A DNA stretch of 64,000 nt from an uncultured Eubacterium sp. (GTDB taxonomy: Bacteria; Bacillota; Clostridia; Oscillospirales; CAG-272): contig UQUT01000004.1 in the NCBI GenBank assembly GCA_900544285.1, positions 44,657-108,656 of the forward strand, given 5' to 3'. This document shows, in pieces, positions 8,854-18,370 of the stretch. The notes beneath the pieces were generated by a model. It made no database searches and was not told where the DNA came from. It saw only the letters and a list, made by a program, of their open reading frames with translations. Position 1 is the stretch's first letter; each line of letters starts with the position of its first letter. The position numbers and the translations under genes are program-made.

Positions 8854-8922
8854 TAAACCATAAAAGTGGTGCGAAGTGGAGCAAAGTGGTGGATTTCCAC
8901 ACTTTCCACAGAGTTATCCACA
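8832..8922 (+). promoter_or_regulatory. Cluster of DnaA-box-like sequences around the mraZ promoter
   Basis: TTATCCACA, the exact consensus DnaA box, lies at 8914-8922. TTGTCCACA, with one difference, lies at 8832-8840 inside the promoter spacer. Two weaker copies with two differences lie at 8893-8901 and 8902-8910. All four are in the same orientation within 91 bases. Binding is inferred from sequence only. Confidence 0.5.
8864..8889 (+). promoter_or_regulatory. MraZ operator: three direct repeats
   Basis: AAGTGG occurs at 8864-8869, 8874-8879 and 8884-8889, exactly 10 bases apart. MraZ binds phased direct repeats upstream of its own gene; the described Mollicutes box also centres on AAAGTGG. 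The site lies between the -10 element and the mraZ start, as expected for autorepression. Confidence 0.75.
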
Positions 8923-8949
8923 TTCCGAAGGAGAAAAGGAGGGCAAAAG

Positions 8950-9369
8950 ATGTTTTTAGGCGAGTTTATCCACACGACAGACTCCAAGGGCAGAGTTTTC
9001 ATCCCTGCCAAGTTCCGCGAAGCGCTCGGTGAAACGTTCGTCGTTACGCGCGGCATTGATAATTGCCTCTCCGTTTACCCTCTTTCCGAATGGGAAAAGT
9101 TCTCCGCCAGAATAGACGCTATGCCGCTCGTTCAGGCTCGTGACGTCCGCCGCTTTTTCTATTCCGCCGCGTGCGATACCTCCCTCGATTCTCAGGGGCG
9201 AGTTCTCATCCCGCAGGTTCTGCGCGATTACGCAAAGCTCGAAAAGGACACTGTCGTCATCGGCGTAAACAACTATATAGAAATCTGGTCACAGTCCGCA
9301 TGGGAGGCAAAGAAAGCCGCAGAGGACATGGCTGATATCCAGAACATAATGATAGGGCTGGGCGTCTGA
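8950..9369 (+). CDS. mraZ: Transcriptional regulator MraZ
   Basis: A 139-residue DNA-binding protein with two SpoVT-AbrB-type halves, each with the family signature: [14 protein letters not shown] near the N-terminus and [15 protein letters not shown] in the second half. MraZ is an oligomeric regulator of the division cluster that it heads. The ATG at 8950 follows an AAGGAGG site and gives the typical start [15 protein letters not shown]. Its stop codon overlaps the rsmH start (TGATG). The AAGTGG repeats in the leader are its likely operator. Confidence 0.95.
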   Translation: MFLGEFIHTTDSKGRVFIPAKFREALGETFVVTRGIDNCLSVYPLSEWEKFSARIDAMPLVQARDVRRFFYSAACDTSLDSQGRVLIPQVLRDYAKLEKDTVVIGVNNYIEIWSQSAWEAKKAAEDMADIQNIMIGLGV

Positions 9370-10307
9370 TGAGTGAATTCAATCATTTTTCGGTAATGCT
9401 CGGAGAGTGCATAGAAGCGCTGAACATAAAGCCGGACGGAACATACGTCGACTGCACGCTCGGCGGCGGAGGTCATTCCGAACAGATCGCAAAACGCCTT
9501 TCCGGCGGCAGGCTTGTCTGTATCGACCGTGACGACGACGCAATCGAAGCGGCAAAAAAACGGCTCGCTCCGTATGCGGACAGAATAACCTATGTAAAAG
9601 ACAATTTTTCAAATATAAAAAATATACTTTCGTCGCTCGGTATCGAAAAAATCGACGGCGTGATATTCGACCTCGGCGTATCGTCCTATCAGCTCGACAC
9701 AGCCGAAAGAGGTTTTTCATATAACTCCGACGCTCCCCTCGATATGAGAATGGACCGCTCCTCCCCGCTCTCCGCATATGACGTTGTAAACGGTTATCCG
9801 GAAAGCGAGCTCCGCCGGATATTCTATGAATACGGCGAGGAGCCGAACGCCCCGAAAATCGCCCGCGCGATAGTCGAAAAGCGGAGCGAAAAGCCGATAG
9901 AAACAACTTTTGAACTTGTTGACGTAATAAAATCCGTCGCTTCAAGGAAAGCTCTGGCAGAGGGTCATCACCCCGCAAAACAGGCTTTCCAGGCGATAAG
10001 AATTGAAGTCAACGGCGAGCTTTCGATAATCGCTCCCGCGATAGAGGACGCGATAGACTCGCTTGCAAAAGGCGGTAGGATCGCAGTACTGACGTTTCAT
10101 TCCCTTGAGGACAGAGCCGTCAAACAGATATTCGCGAGGCTCGAAAAGGGCTGCACGTGCCCTCTGTCGTTCCCCGTCTGCGTTTGCGGAAAGAAGCCGC
10201 AGATAAAGACGCTTCAGAGAAAGCCCATTCTTCCGTCGGAAGAGGAACTAAAGCTAAACAGAAGGTCGCACAGCGCAAAGCTCCGTGTAGCCGAAAAAAT
10301 ACAGTAA
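9369..10307 (+). CDS. rsmH: 16S rRNA (cytosine1402-N4)-methyltransferase RsmH
   Basis: A 312-residue SAM-dependent methyltransferase that modifies C1402 in the ribosomal P site. It starts [15 protein letters not shown] and has the SAM motif [12 protein letters not shown], the conserved [10 protein letters not shown] and [18 protein letters not shown], and C-terminal [12 protein letters not shown]. It is translationally coupled to mraZ. The usual mraZ-rsmH-ftsL order is preserved. Confidence 0.96.
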   Translation: MSEFNHFSVMLGECIEALNIKPDGTYVDCTLGGGGHSEQIAKRLSGGRLVCIDRDDDAIEAAKKRLAPYADRITYVKDNFSNIKNILSSLGIEKIDGVIFDLGVSSYQLDTAERGFSYNSDAPLDMRMDRSSPLSAYDVVNGYPESELRRIFYEYGEEPNAPKIARAIVEKRSEKPIETTFELVDVIKSVASRKALAEGHHPAKQAFQAIRIEVNGELSIIAPAIEDAIDSLAKGGRIAVLTFHSLEDRAVKQIFARLEKGCTCPLSFPVCVCGKKPQIKTLQRKPILPSEEELKLNRRSHSAKLRVAEKIQ

Positions 10308-10333
10308 ACGCATTACGGAAAGGAAGGAAGATT

Positions 10334-10858
10334 ATGAACTCAAGCCAAAACCCAAACTCCAAAACTCCAAAAAACTTCTCAAACCATCGTTCTCCCTCCA
10401 AAAAGAGTGTCATATCTTCCCTTTCCGATATGTGCGGAGGCGGCGGGGACAGATATAACACCGTCAAAGCCAAAAGCCGCGCGCCGTTCCCGCTCGCGCT
10501 TATCATAGGAATGATTGTCGCAACGGTTCTCTTCATGTTTATAATATTCTCCTTCGTTCAGGTTTCGGAGCTTTCTTCCGAGATATCCGCAATGAAGGGC
10601 GATATAAAGGATCTGACAGCCGAGGCGAAAACGCTTGAAGGCAGACTCGATTATAAGTATACAAAATCCGAAATAGAGTCGACGGCGTCCGGTCTCGGAC
10701 TCGACTCCTCCCGCAAAACAACCGTTTATTTTGAAAGCGAAGGCTCGGAGGACGTAAGCGAGGTTATCGAGCCCGAAAGCCAGATCGGCGGTGCGATAGA
10801 CTCTCTTCTCAGCGCGATTGCAAAGAACTTCGGAAAGATAGTTGAATTTCTGAACTGA
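10334..10858 (+). CDS. ftsL: FtsL-like septum protein
   Basis: A 174-residue bitopic protein with a basic cytoplasmic N-terminus of about 50 residues, one transmembrane helix at about 51-76, and an extracytoplasmic stretch of heptad character (EISAMKGDIKDLTAEAKTLEGRL), the plan of FtsL. FtsL pairs with the FtsQ/DivIB and DivIC proteins and activates the septal synthase. The assignment relies on topology and on position between rsmH and the penicillin-binding protein, because FtsL sequence is poorly conserved. The acidic C-terminal tail of about 50 residues is longer than usual. The ATG at 10334 follows AGGAAGGAAG. Confidence 0.75.
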   Translation: MNSSQNPNSKTPKNFSNHRSPSKKSVISSLSDMCGGGGDRYNTVKAKSRAPFPLALIIGMIVATVLFMFIIFSFVQVSELSSEISAMKGDIKDLTAEAKTLEGRLDYKYTKSEIESTASGLGLDSSRKTTVYFESEGSEDVSEVIEPESQIGGAIDSLLSAIAKNFGKIVEFLN

Positions 10859-10863
10859 TTTTT

Positions 10864-10888
10864 GTGCGCCCCCGCATCGGGGGCGTGC
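10864..10888 (+). other. Strong GC hairpin between ftsL and the penicillin-binding protein gene
   Basis: GCCCCCG (10868-10874) and CGGGGGC (10878-10884) form a 7-bp stem around a three-base loop, extendable to about 11 pairs. No T run follows, so it is not a canonical terminator. A second possible hairpin (CGTGC with GCACG downstream) shares bases with it. Confidence 0.5.
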
Positions 10889-11002
10889 ATAATTTCGCAC
10901 GTCGCAAATATAATGTAATATCGTAATAACTTTTTCGAGTAAAGAGAATATAATAATGCTCTTTGCTCTTTTTAATTATCGGGAAAGGAGAACATATCGC
11001 CG

Positions 11003-13243
11003 ATGAAAAGCTCAAAGCCGGACTCAATCCTCGGTAAACAAGGCCCGCAGATACGCACGCGATCGTTTGTGCTGTTTTCCGCAATTTCTCTCATTGCGGT
11101 GATACTCATCGGCAGGCTGTTTTATCTTCAGATAGTAAATTATAAAAAATACCGCGCCGCGGTCATTGAACAGATGATATACGAAACGCCGATCTCCGCC
11201 TCCAGAGGCGTGATAACGGACAGAAACGGCGTCGTTCTTGCCACAAATTATACGACCGAAAGAATTTTCATCTCCCCTTATGATATCGAAAGCGAGGATG
11301 AGCGAGTGCTCATATGCAAGGGGCTGTCCGAAATTCTCGGCGTCGATTATGACTATGTATACGAACAGTCGACAAAGACAAAATACAAGGACAGAACGAT
11401 AAAAAAGAACGTCGACGAGGCAACAGCCGATATAGTCCGCCAATACATAGCGGATAACGAGCTTGAAAGAAAGATCTGCCTTGCGGAAATGACGACGCGC
11501 GTCTATCCCTTCTCCACCCTCGCGAGCCACGTCATCGGCTTCTGCGGCACGGACGGCGGAAGCTACGGTCTGGAATATTATTACAACAGCGTTCTCTCCG
11601 GCGTCAGCGGAAAGATCGTTGCCGCACAGAGCGGAAACATGGGCTCCATGCCCTATAACTACGAAACCTATATCGACGCTTCCAGCGGTGCAAACCTCGT
11701 GACAACGATCGACTACAAAATCCAGAGCATACTTGAAAATTATCTCGAACAGGCGGCTGTCGAATCGGGCTGTAAGTCCCGCGCGCAGGCAATTGCAATG
11801 GATCCGTCAACCGGAGAGATACTCGGCATGGCGGTATACCCCAGCTATGACCTCAACAACCCCACAACCTTCCCGGAATATTATCAGAAAAAAGCCGAAT
11901 CCGCAAAAACGGCATACGGAGAAGGCACGGTTGAATATCAGAAGGCGCTTTCCGCGTTTCTGCTTGAAATGTGGAACAACAAGACGATAACCGAAACATA
12001 CGAGCCGGGCTCGACTTCAAAAATATTCACAACGTCAATGGCGCTTGAAGAAAACAAGGCAAAAACAAGTGACACCTTCTATTGCGGCGGCTCATATACC
12101 GTCGCCGGATGGAAAATCAAATGTCACAAAACAACCGGTCACGGGCTCGTGACCTTCTCCCAGGGACTTATGCAGTCATGCAACCCCTGCATGATGATGC
12201 TCGCAGAGCGCATAGGCATACCGACGTTCTGCAAATATTTTTCCGCCTTCGGACTTGACTGCAAAACGGGAATCGACCTTCCCGGCGAAACAGGCTCGGT
12301 TTACAGAAGCGAGGACAATATGTCCGTCCTCGACCTCGCGGTTTATTCCTTCGGGCAGAGATACAACGTAACCGCCATACAGCAGATCTCCGCAGTTGCG
12401 GCTGTTGCAAACGGCGGCACACTCGTTACCCCGCACGTCGTCAAGGCTGTAAAGGATAACGACGGAAACATAAAAGCAACCTTCGGCACGACTGAAAAAC
12501 GTCAGGTCATAAGCCGCGAGACAGCGTCGACAATCTCCGCAATACTCGCGGAGGGCGTTGCAACAAACGGCGGCGCAAAGAACGCATACGTTGCGGGATA
12601 TTCCGTCGCGGCAAAGACGGGTACATCCGAAAAGGGTACCGTCGGCAACAAGAGAATAGCGTCAACCGTGGCTTATGCCCCCTCTTATGACCCGAAGATC
12701 GTCATATTGTTGGCGGTCGACGAGCCGACAATCGGCTCTATTTACGGAAGCACCGTGGCTGCGCCTTACGTTGCGAAAATGCTTGCGGAAGTCCTTCCCT
12801 ATCTCGGCGTTGAGCCCGTATATACGGCGGAGGAAATGGCAAAGCTCGAAGTCTCCGTCAAAAACTATCGCGGGCTCTCCCTCGATACGGCGATCAAGAA
12901 CATAAGCGACGCCGGACTGAAATACGAAATTATCGGCACGGGAAAATCCGTCATAACACAGGTTCCCGTTTCGGGAAGCAAAATGTCACCCGAAAACGGC
13001 AAAATCATTCTTTACACAAGCGATGAAGTCGGCTCCGCATATGCGACGGTTCCCTCCGTTGTCGGAAAGAGCGCGGCGGAAGCAAATAAAATCCTCGCCG
13101 ACGCAGGCTTCAACATTCATCTGACAGGCGTCACCAGCGGAAGCTCGGCGGTGGCTGTCGAACAGTCGATTGCGGCGGGTATATCCGCTGAAAAAGGAAG
13201 TATAATCACGGTGGATTTCAGAATTACGGACGTTTCCGACTGA
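11003..13243 (+). CDS. Class B penicillin-binding protein with PASTA domains (SpoVD/FtsI type)
   Basis: A 746-residue D,D-transpeptidase that cross-links peptidoglycan. There is one N-terminal membrane anchor (about 20-42), a dimerisation/pedestal domain (SRGVITDRNGVVLA at about 68-80), and a transpeptidase domain with SxxK as STSK (Ser337), SxN as SCN (392-394) and KTG (538-540). Two PASTA repeats follow (about 615-680 and 681-746), which bind peptidoglycan or muropeptides. It is the only class B PBP in the cluster, so it probably serves division; the PASTA tail resembles SpoVD and pneumococcal Pbp2x. The ATG at 11003 has AAAGGAG 12 bases upstream, rather far. A 145-base gap with a hairpin precedes it. 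Confidence 0.92.
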   Translation: MKSSKPDSILGKQGPQIRTRSFVLFSAISLIAVILIGRLFYLQIVNYKKYRAAVIEQMIYETPISASRGVITDRNGVVLATNYTTERIFISPYDIESEDERVLICKGLSEILGVDYDYVYEQSTKTKYKDRTIKKNVDEATADIVRQYIADNELERKICLAEMTTRVYPFSTLASHVIGFCGTDGGSYGLEYYYNSVLSGVSGKIVAAQSGNMGSMPYNYETYIDASSGANLVTTIDYKIQSILENYLEQAAVESGCKSRAQAIAMDPSTGEILGMAVYPSYDLNNPTTFPEYYQKKAESAKTAYGEGTVEYQKALSAFLLEMWNNKTITETYEPGSTSKIFTTSMALEENKAKTSDTFYCGGSYTVAGWKIKCHKTTGHGLVTFSQGLMQSCNPCMMMLAERIGIPTFCKYFSAFGLDCKTGIDLPGETGSVYRSEDNMSVLDLAVYSFGQRYNVTAIQQISAVAAVANGGTLVTPHVVKAVKDNDGNIKATFGTTEKRQVISRETASTISAILAEGVATNGGAKNAYVAGYSVAAKTGTSEKGTVGNKRIASTVAYAPSYDPKIVILLAVDEPTIGSIYGSTVAAPYVAKMLAEVLPYLGVEPVYTAEEMAKLEVSVKNYRGLSLDTAIKNISDAGLKYEIIGTGKSVITQVPVSGSKMSPENGKIILYTSDEVGSAYATVPSVVGKSAAEANKILADAGFNIHLTGVTSGSSAVAVEQSIAAGISAEKGSIITVDFRITDVSD

Positions 13244-13308
13244 TAGGTCGGATTCTCCGCGGGAAGTTTGAAGAATATTTCAAAGCATACCGCGGAGGTG
13301 ACCGTAAA

Positions 13309-14751
13309 TTGAAATTATCATCTGTTATATCTGAAAGTGAGCTCATATTCCTGCCGTTTGGCGCGGCGGATATCGAAGCTATCGGCGTTTGCGCCGATTC
13401 AAGGAAACTCCGTCCCGGAGAGCTCTTCTTCTCTCTTGACGGAAGCAGAGCCAATATGTATGATGCTGCACGGAAAGGCGCAATTGCCGTCGTCACGGAC
13501 AGTGCACCGGACGAACGCTTCCCCGTCCCGACGGTAATCGTAAAAGATGCGAGAGAGGCGTTCGCGCTCGCCTGCCTTGCCATATGCGGAAATCCGCAAA
13601 AGAAGCTCCGTCTCTGCGCTGTGACAGGCACAAACGGAAAAACGACGGTCTCCGCAATGCTCTCCGAAATACTTCGCGAGGGCGGCTACAATACGTTTTT
13701 GATCGGAACGGAAGGCGCGGGGAGCGGAAACGATCCCGAAAAAACAGGATATACAACGCCTCCTCCGGATATTCTCGCCCCGCTTCTGAAAAAAGCCGTG
13801 GACGAAAAGGCGGACTTTGTGATAATGGAGGCAAGTTCACATTCGCTTGACCAAAAACGCCTGTCCGGACTGCATTTTGAGCTTGGAATTTTCACAAATC
13901 TCTCTCGTGATCATCTCGACTATCACAATGATATCGAAGCGTATTCGGCGGCAAAAGCAAAGCTGTTTTCGCAATGCCGTCATTCGGTGCTCAATTTTGA
14001 CGATCCGCACGCCTATGAAATGGCATGGGCTGCAACGGATGAAATCTGGTATTATTCGATAAATGATTTTGACTCTGACTTCTTTGCGGACAACATAAGC
14101 CTCTCGCCCGTCGGAGTTGAATTTGACTTCTGCGCCGTCGGGATGAGAGAACACATCTTCTCGCCTCTCGTCGGGATTTATTCGGTATACAACATGCTCG
14201 CGGCGGCTTCTGCGGCGTCCGTGCTCGGAATAAAGGGCAGAATTGCCGCAAGAGCGCTGAGTCGGTTCTGCGGCGTACCGGGACGGATGGAGAAAATCAT
14301 GACAAAGAGCGGCGTGACGGTCATAGTTGACTTTGCTCACACGCCGGACGCCATGAAAAACGTCATCTCCGCAACAAAACAGCTCACGGCGGGAAAAGTC
14401 ATAACCGTTTTCGGTTGCGGAGGAGAAAGGGACAAAGGCAAACGCCCCGAGATGGGAAAGGTCGCCTGCGCACTTTCGGATAAGGTAATCATCACAAGCG
14501 ATAATCCCCGCTCGGAAAATCCCGACGAAATAATAAACGATATAGTCGCGGGCATAAAAGCCTGCGAAAACCGCACAACCGAGCCGGACAGAAAAAAGGC
14601 AATCAGGCTTGCGATCACGTCCGCCGAAAAGGGCGACACAGTGCTCATTCTCGGCAAAGGAGCCGAGGAATTCATCACAGCGGGCGGAAAAAAACTTCCC
14701 TTCTCCGACAGGGAGACGGCGGAAAACATAATTCTTGAAAAGGGACTTTGA
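13309..14751 (+). CDS. murE: UDP-MurNAc-L-Ala-D-Glu:meso-diaminopimelate ligase MurE
   Basis: A 480-residue ATP-dependent Mur ligase adding the third residue of the peptidoglycan stem peptide. The P-loop TGTNGKTT is at 107-114 and the family motif SSHSLDQKRL at about 176-185. The sequence DNPR (398-401) in ITSDNPRSENPDEI is the signature for meso-diaminopimelate rather than lysine, so the wall is predicted to be DAP type. The start is a TTG at 13309 with GGAGGTG about 8 bases upstream. It overlaps murF closely. Confidence 0.94.
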   Translation: MKLSSVISESELIFLPFGAADIEAIGVCADSRKLRPGELFFSLDGSRANMYDAARKGAIAVVTDSAPDERFPVPTVIVKDAREAFALACLAICGNPQKKLRLCAVTGTNGKTTVSAMLSEILREGGYNTFLIGTEGAGSGNDPEKTGYTTPPPDILAPLLKKAVDEKADFVIMEASSHSLDQKRLSGLHFELGIFTNLSRDHLDYHNDIEAYSAAKAKLFSQCRHSVLNFDDPHAYEMAWAATDEIWYYSINDFDSDFFADNISLSPVGVEFDFCAVGMREHIFSPLVGIYSVYNMLAAASAASVLGIKGRIAARALSRFCGVPGRMEKIMTKSGVTVIVDFAHTPDAMKNVISATKQLTAGKVITVFGCGGERDKGKRPEMGKVACALSDKVIITSDNPRSENPDEIINDIVAGIKACENRTTEPDRKKAIRLAITSAEKGDTVLILGKGAEEFITAGGKKLPFSDRETAENIILEKGL

Positions 14752-14753
14752 AA

Positions 14754-16154
14754 ATGAAATTCGGATGTACTGAACTTAATATAAATCTGCAAATGCTCGC
14801 CGGAATGTGCGATGGGGAGCTTTTCTGCAGCGGAGATCCGCTTACCCCGGTCTGCGGAGTTTCGATCGATTCGCGCGTCGACTGCACCGGAGAATGCTTT
14901 TTCGCAATCAGGGGCGAAAATTTTGACGGTCACGATTTTATCGGCAAGGCAAAAGAAAACGGTGCCGTCTGTGCCGTTGTCAGCCAAAAGCCGGACTGCG
15001 ATATTCCCTATATTCTCGTCAGCGACACTGTGCGGGCACTCGGTGAGCTCGCAAGAGCATATAAGTCTCGCTTCAAAGTGATAACCGTCGCCGTGACGGG
15101 CAGCGTCGGCAAAACGACGACAAAGCAGTACATCCATTCGATACTTTCCGAAAAATACAAAACTCACAAGACCGAAGGCAATTTCAACAGCGAAATCGGC
15201 TTACCGCTGACCGTTCTCTCCCTTGAAAAGGATGACAGAATTCTCGTTCTTGAAATGGGAATGAGTTCGTTCGGCGAAATATCGCGGCTTTCAGACATCG
15301 CACAGCCCGATATAGCCGTCATAACCTGCATAGGAAATTCGCACATAGAAAACCTCGGGTCGAGAGAAAATATATGCAGTGCAAAGCTCGAAATTGCCTC
15401 CGGCATGAGAGACGGCGCAATTATCATTCTCGACGGCGACGAGCCAATGCTCGCGGACGTCCTCGAAGAAAGAAAGCTCTGCCGGATTCATTTCGGAATA
15501 AAAAACAGAAAAAGCGATTACGTCGCCGAAAACATCCGTCATACGGATGGCGGCATGGCGTTTGATATAAAATCCCGGATCGGCGGCGACATAAGCTCCA
15601 TTGAAATAAGGCAGATAGGCGAGCATAACGTCAAAAACGCGCTCGCGGCGGTGACAGTCGCAACAATGCTCGGCATAAGCGAAGATGAAATCCGCGCGGG
15701 ACTGCTCGCGTTTGAGCCCGTAAAGCTACGGCAGAACATTATCGACGCGGGAAGGTTTACAATCATCGAGGACTGCTACAACGCAGGTCCCGAATCTATG
15801 TCGGCGGCGCTCTGTGTGCTTTGTGATGTCGCAAAGGGACGAAAACTTGCCGTGCTTGGCGAAATGCGGGAGCTCGGCGAATATTCCGCTTCCCTTCACC
15901 GCGCTGTCGGAAAGAAGGCGGCAGAGCTGGGAGTCGATGGGCTTGTGACGGTCGGTACGCTCGCAAAGGAAATTGCCGCAGGTGCCGAAGAGGGCGGAAT
16001 GCCACACGAAAATATAACGGAAATAATTGACTACGGCGACGCGGAGTCCGCCGCAAACACATTAAAACAGCTCATCCGCGAAGGCGACACGGTTCTTATA
16101 AAGGCGAGCCGTGCGCTGTCGCTTGAAAGAATATCAAAACTGCTTCAGGAGTAA
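14754..16154 (+). CDS. murF: UDP-MurNAc-tripeptide:D-Ala-D-Ala ligase MurF
   Basis: A 466-residue Mur ligase that adds D-Ala-D-Ala to complete the pentapeptide precursor. It has a P-loop (TGSVGKTTTK), the motif EMGMSSFGEI, the central DCYNAGPESM element that positions ATP, and GEMRELGEYSASLH. The ATG at 14754 lies two bases after the murE stop with AAAAGGGA upstream. Four bases separate it from mraY. Confidence 0.94.
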   Translation: MKFGCTELNINLQMLAGMCDGELFCSGDPLTPVCGVSIDSRVDCTGECFFAIRGENFDGHDFIGKAKENGAVCAVVSQKPDCDIPYILVSDTVRALGELARAYKSRFKVITVAVTGSVGKTTTKQYIHSILSEKYKTHKTEGNFNSEIGLPLTVLSLEKDDRILVLEMGMSSFGEISRLSDIAQPDIAVITCIGNSHIENLGSRENICSAKLEIASGMRDGAIIILDGDEPMLADVLEERKLCRIHFGIKNRKSDYVAENIRHTDGGMAFDIKSRIGGDISSIEIRQIGEHNVKNALAAVTVATMLGISEDEIRAGLLAFEPVKLRQNIIDAGRFTIIEDCYNAGPESMSAALCVLCDVAKGRKLAVLGEMRELGEYSASLHRAVGKKAAELGVDGLVTVGTLAKEIAAGAEEGGMPHENITEIIDYGDAESAANTLKQLIREGDTVLIKASRALSLERISKLLQE

Positions 16155-16158
16155 AGTA

Positions 16159-17130
16159 ATGACTATTTATCTTGCAATCGTCCTTGCGACGGCATTTGTA
16201 TGCACAGCGGTGCTGGGAAGAATTTTCATTCCCGTACTCATGACAAAAAAGCTCGGTCAGCCCGTAAAGGAAATCGGTCCGAGATGGCATAAATGCAAGG
16301 ACGGCACCCCGACGATGGGCGGCTTGTTTTTCATCGTCGGAGTCGCGGCCTCGCTTTGCGTTTCGTTCTTTTTCCTTGAGAAAGAAGAAATCATCAAGCT
16401 CTGGATATGCTATGGGTTTACGCTTCTCTCCGGAATGGTCGGCATAATCGATGACGGCAAAAAGCTCTTCGAGCACAAAAACGACGGAATACGCGCATAC
16501 CAGAAGATACTTCTCCAGGCGGCGATATCATCGCTCTTTATGCTCGCGGCGGAAAAAACGTTCGGACTTTCAAAAACGCTCTATATCCCCTTCTTCAAGG
16601 CGGAAATCGAGCTCGGCTTCTGGTTTTATATTCTTTTCATCGCGTTCTTTATATTCACATCGAATTCCGTAAACCTCACAGACGGTATCGACGGGCTCGC
16701 CTCCTCCGTCACGGCGGCGGTGTGCGCGTTCTTTGCCGTAAAAGCTGTCATTTCCGGCGAAAATGCCGCGGCGACGCTCGCCATTGCGGTTTTCGGAGGA
16801 TGTCTCGGCTTTCTCGTATACAATGCTCATCCCGCAAGAGTGTTCATGGGTGACACAGGCTCGCTTTTTCTCGGCGGAGCGGTCGTTGCGCTGTCTGTCA
16901 TGACAGGAGACCCGCTGATACTCGTCGTTGTCGGCATAGTTTATTTCATAGAGGCAATATCCGTCATTCTCCAGGTATCGTATTTCAAGCTGACACACGG
17001 GAAAAGACTTTTCAAAATGTCGCCATTGCACCATCATTTTGAGCTCTGCGGCTGGACGGAGGGGAAAATCGTCCTTGTGGCGATTGCCGTAACCGTTGCG
17101 ATGGCTGTAATATCTTATTTCTTTGAATAA
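16159..17130 (+). CDS. mraY: Phospho-N-acetylmuramoyl-pentapeptide transferase MraY
   Basis: A 323-residue polytopic membrane enzyme that transfers phospho-MurNAc-pentapeptide to undecaprenyl phosphate, forming lipid I. The family motifs are clear: KDGTPTMGG near the N-terminus, GIIDDGKK, SNSVNLTDGIDGLA, GFLVYNAHPARVFMGDTGSLFLGG and the final SPLHHHFELCGW. The ATG at 16159 follows AGGAGTAAAGTA. It is followed directly by ftsW; the murD that commonly lies between them is absent. Confidence 0.95.
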   Translation: MTIYLAIVLATAFVCTAVLGRIFIPVLMTKKLGQPVKEIGPRWHKCKDGTPTMGGLFFIVGVAASLCVSFFFLEKEEIIKLWICYGFTLLSGMVGIIDDGKKLFEHKNDGIRAYQKILLQAAISSLFMLAAEKTFGLSKTLYIPFFKAEIELGFWFYILFIAFFIFTSNSVNLTDGIDGLASSVTAAVCAFFAVKAVISGENAAATLAIAVFGGCLGFLVYNAHPARVFMGDTGSLFLGGAVVALSVMTGDPLILVVVGIVYFIEAISVILQVSYFKLTHGKRLFKMSPLHHHFELCGWTEGKIVLVAIAVTVAMAVISYFFE

Positions 17131-17153
17131 TTTGCGAAAGGAGGAGCTTTTTC

Positions 17154-18332
17154 ATGACAGGCGAACAAAAAAGGAAAAGTGAAGGCAGTTCTTTTCTGAA
17201 AGAGCTTCTTCACCCGCAAATAAACACAGTTTACCGTGTGCGCGGCGGTGTTGACAGAATTTTTCTTATAATCGTCGTGCTACTTCTCTGCTATGGGTCG
17301 GTTATGGTATTTTCATCGAGTTATATATTTGCCAAAGTCAAAATGCATGACAGCCTGTGGTTCGTCAAAAAGCAGATATTCTTCGCCGTGGTGGGGATTG
17401 TCGTCATGATGCTTATCTCTTTTGTCGACTACGGCTTTGTGAAAAAATTCACGGTTCCGATATTCGCCGTCAGCTTTCTCATGCTCGCAGCAGTGCCCTT
17501 CATAGGCGAGACAAACAAAGGCGCGACAAGATGGCTGCGCTTCGGTCCCATTCAGTTTCAGCCCTCGGAGATAATGAAATTTGCCCTCGTGCTCTTGCTC
17601 GCGGCTTATATATCATTTTTCAATGCGAAAATAAAGCAGTTCAAATACGGAATTCTCATTCCGGGAATAATTACGGGCGTTGTGTGCGTCACGACTCTGC
17701 TCGAACATCACATGTCGGGAACGATAATCCTCTTTCTCATCGGCGCCTCGATGATTTTCATGTCGGGCGCAAACTGGAAGGTTCTCGCAACCTTTGGCGG
17801 CGTGTTCGGCGCGGGTGCGCTCGGCGTAATGCTCTTTACAAATTACATGAAAAAGCGTATCGACGCATGGCTTCATCCGGAGCTTTATCTCAAAACCGGC
17901 GGTTGGCAGCCTTATCAGAGTCTGCTTGCCATAGGTTCCGGCGGACTTTTCGGAGTCGGACTCGGCAACAGCTATCAGAAACACATGTGGCTTCCCGAGC
18001 CGCAGAACGACTTCATCTTCGCAATTCTCTGCGAGGAGCTCGGTTTCATCGGGGCAATCGCCCTCATAGCGCTTTTCGTACTTTTCATGTGGCGCGGCTT
18101 TGTCATTGCAAAGCGTGCTCCGGACACATTTTCTTCCGTTCTTGTTGCGGGACTTACCGCAAAGGTCGGTATTCAGGCAATGCTCAATATCGCAGTCGTG
18201 ACATCATCCATCCCGACGACGGGAATTGCGCTTCCATTCTTCTCATACGGCGGCACGGCGCTTGTCATGCAGCTCGCGGAAATGGGAATTATACTTTCCG
18301 TTTCACGTTATTCATCTCAAAAGCGGGTATAA
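17154..18332 (+). CDS. ftsW: FtsW/SpoVE-family peptidoglycan glycosyltransferase
   Basis: A 392-residue SEDS protein with about ten transmembrane helices. It contains the signature GATRWLRFGPIQFQPSEIMKFALVL, the GGWQPYQSLLAIGSGGLFGVGLGNS loop, PEPQNDFIFAILCEELGF, and the C-terminal IPTTGIALPFFSYGGTALVMQL. SEDS proteins polymerise glycan strands from lipid II together with a class B PBP, here the PASTA PBP of the same cluster. AAAGGAGGAGC precedes the ATG. FtsW and the sporulation paralogue SpoVE cannot be separated by sequence alone. Confidence 0.92.
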   Translation: MTGEQKRKSEGSSFLKELLHPQINTVYRVRGGVDRIFLIIVVLLLCYGSVMVFSSSYIFAKVKMHDSLWFVKKQIFFAVVGIVVMMLISFVDYGFVKKFTVPIFAVSFLMLAAVPFIGETNKGATRWLRFGPIQFQPSEIMKFALVLLLAAYISFFNAKIKQFKYGILIPGIITGVVCVTTLLEHHMSGTIILFLIGASMIFMSGANWKVLATFGGVFGAGALGVMLFTNYMKKRIDAWLHPELYLKTGGWQPYQSLLAIGSGGLFGVGLGNSYQKHMWLPEPQNDFIFAILCEELGFIGAIALIALFVLFMWRGFVIAKRAPDTFSSVLVAGLTAKVGIQAMLNIAVVTSSIPTTGIALPFFSYGGTALVMQLAEMGIILSVSRYSSQKRV

Positions 18333-18370
18333 AAAGGCTGTAAAATATCATCTTTTTCGGAGGAGCTCAA

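Noticed and set aside
14337..15167. 276-codon open frame on the minus strand across murE-murF
   Set aside because: It is antisense to two conserved Mur ligases and has no supporting signals.
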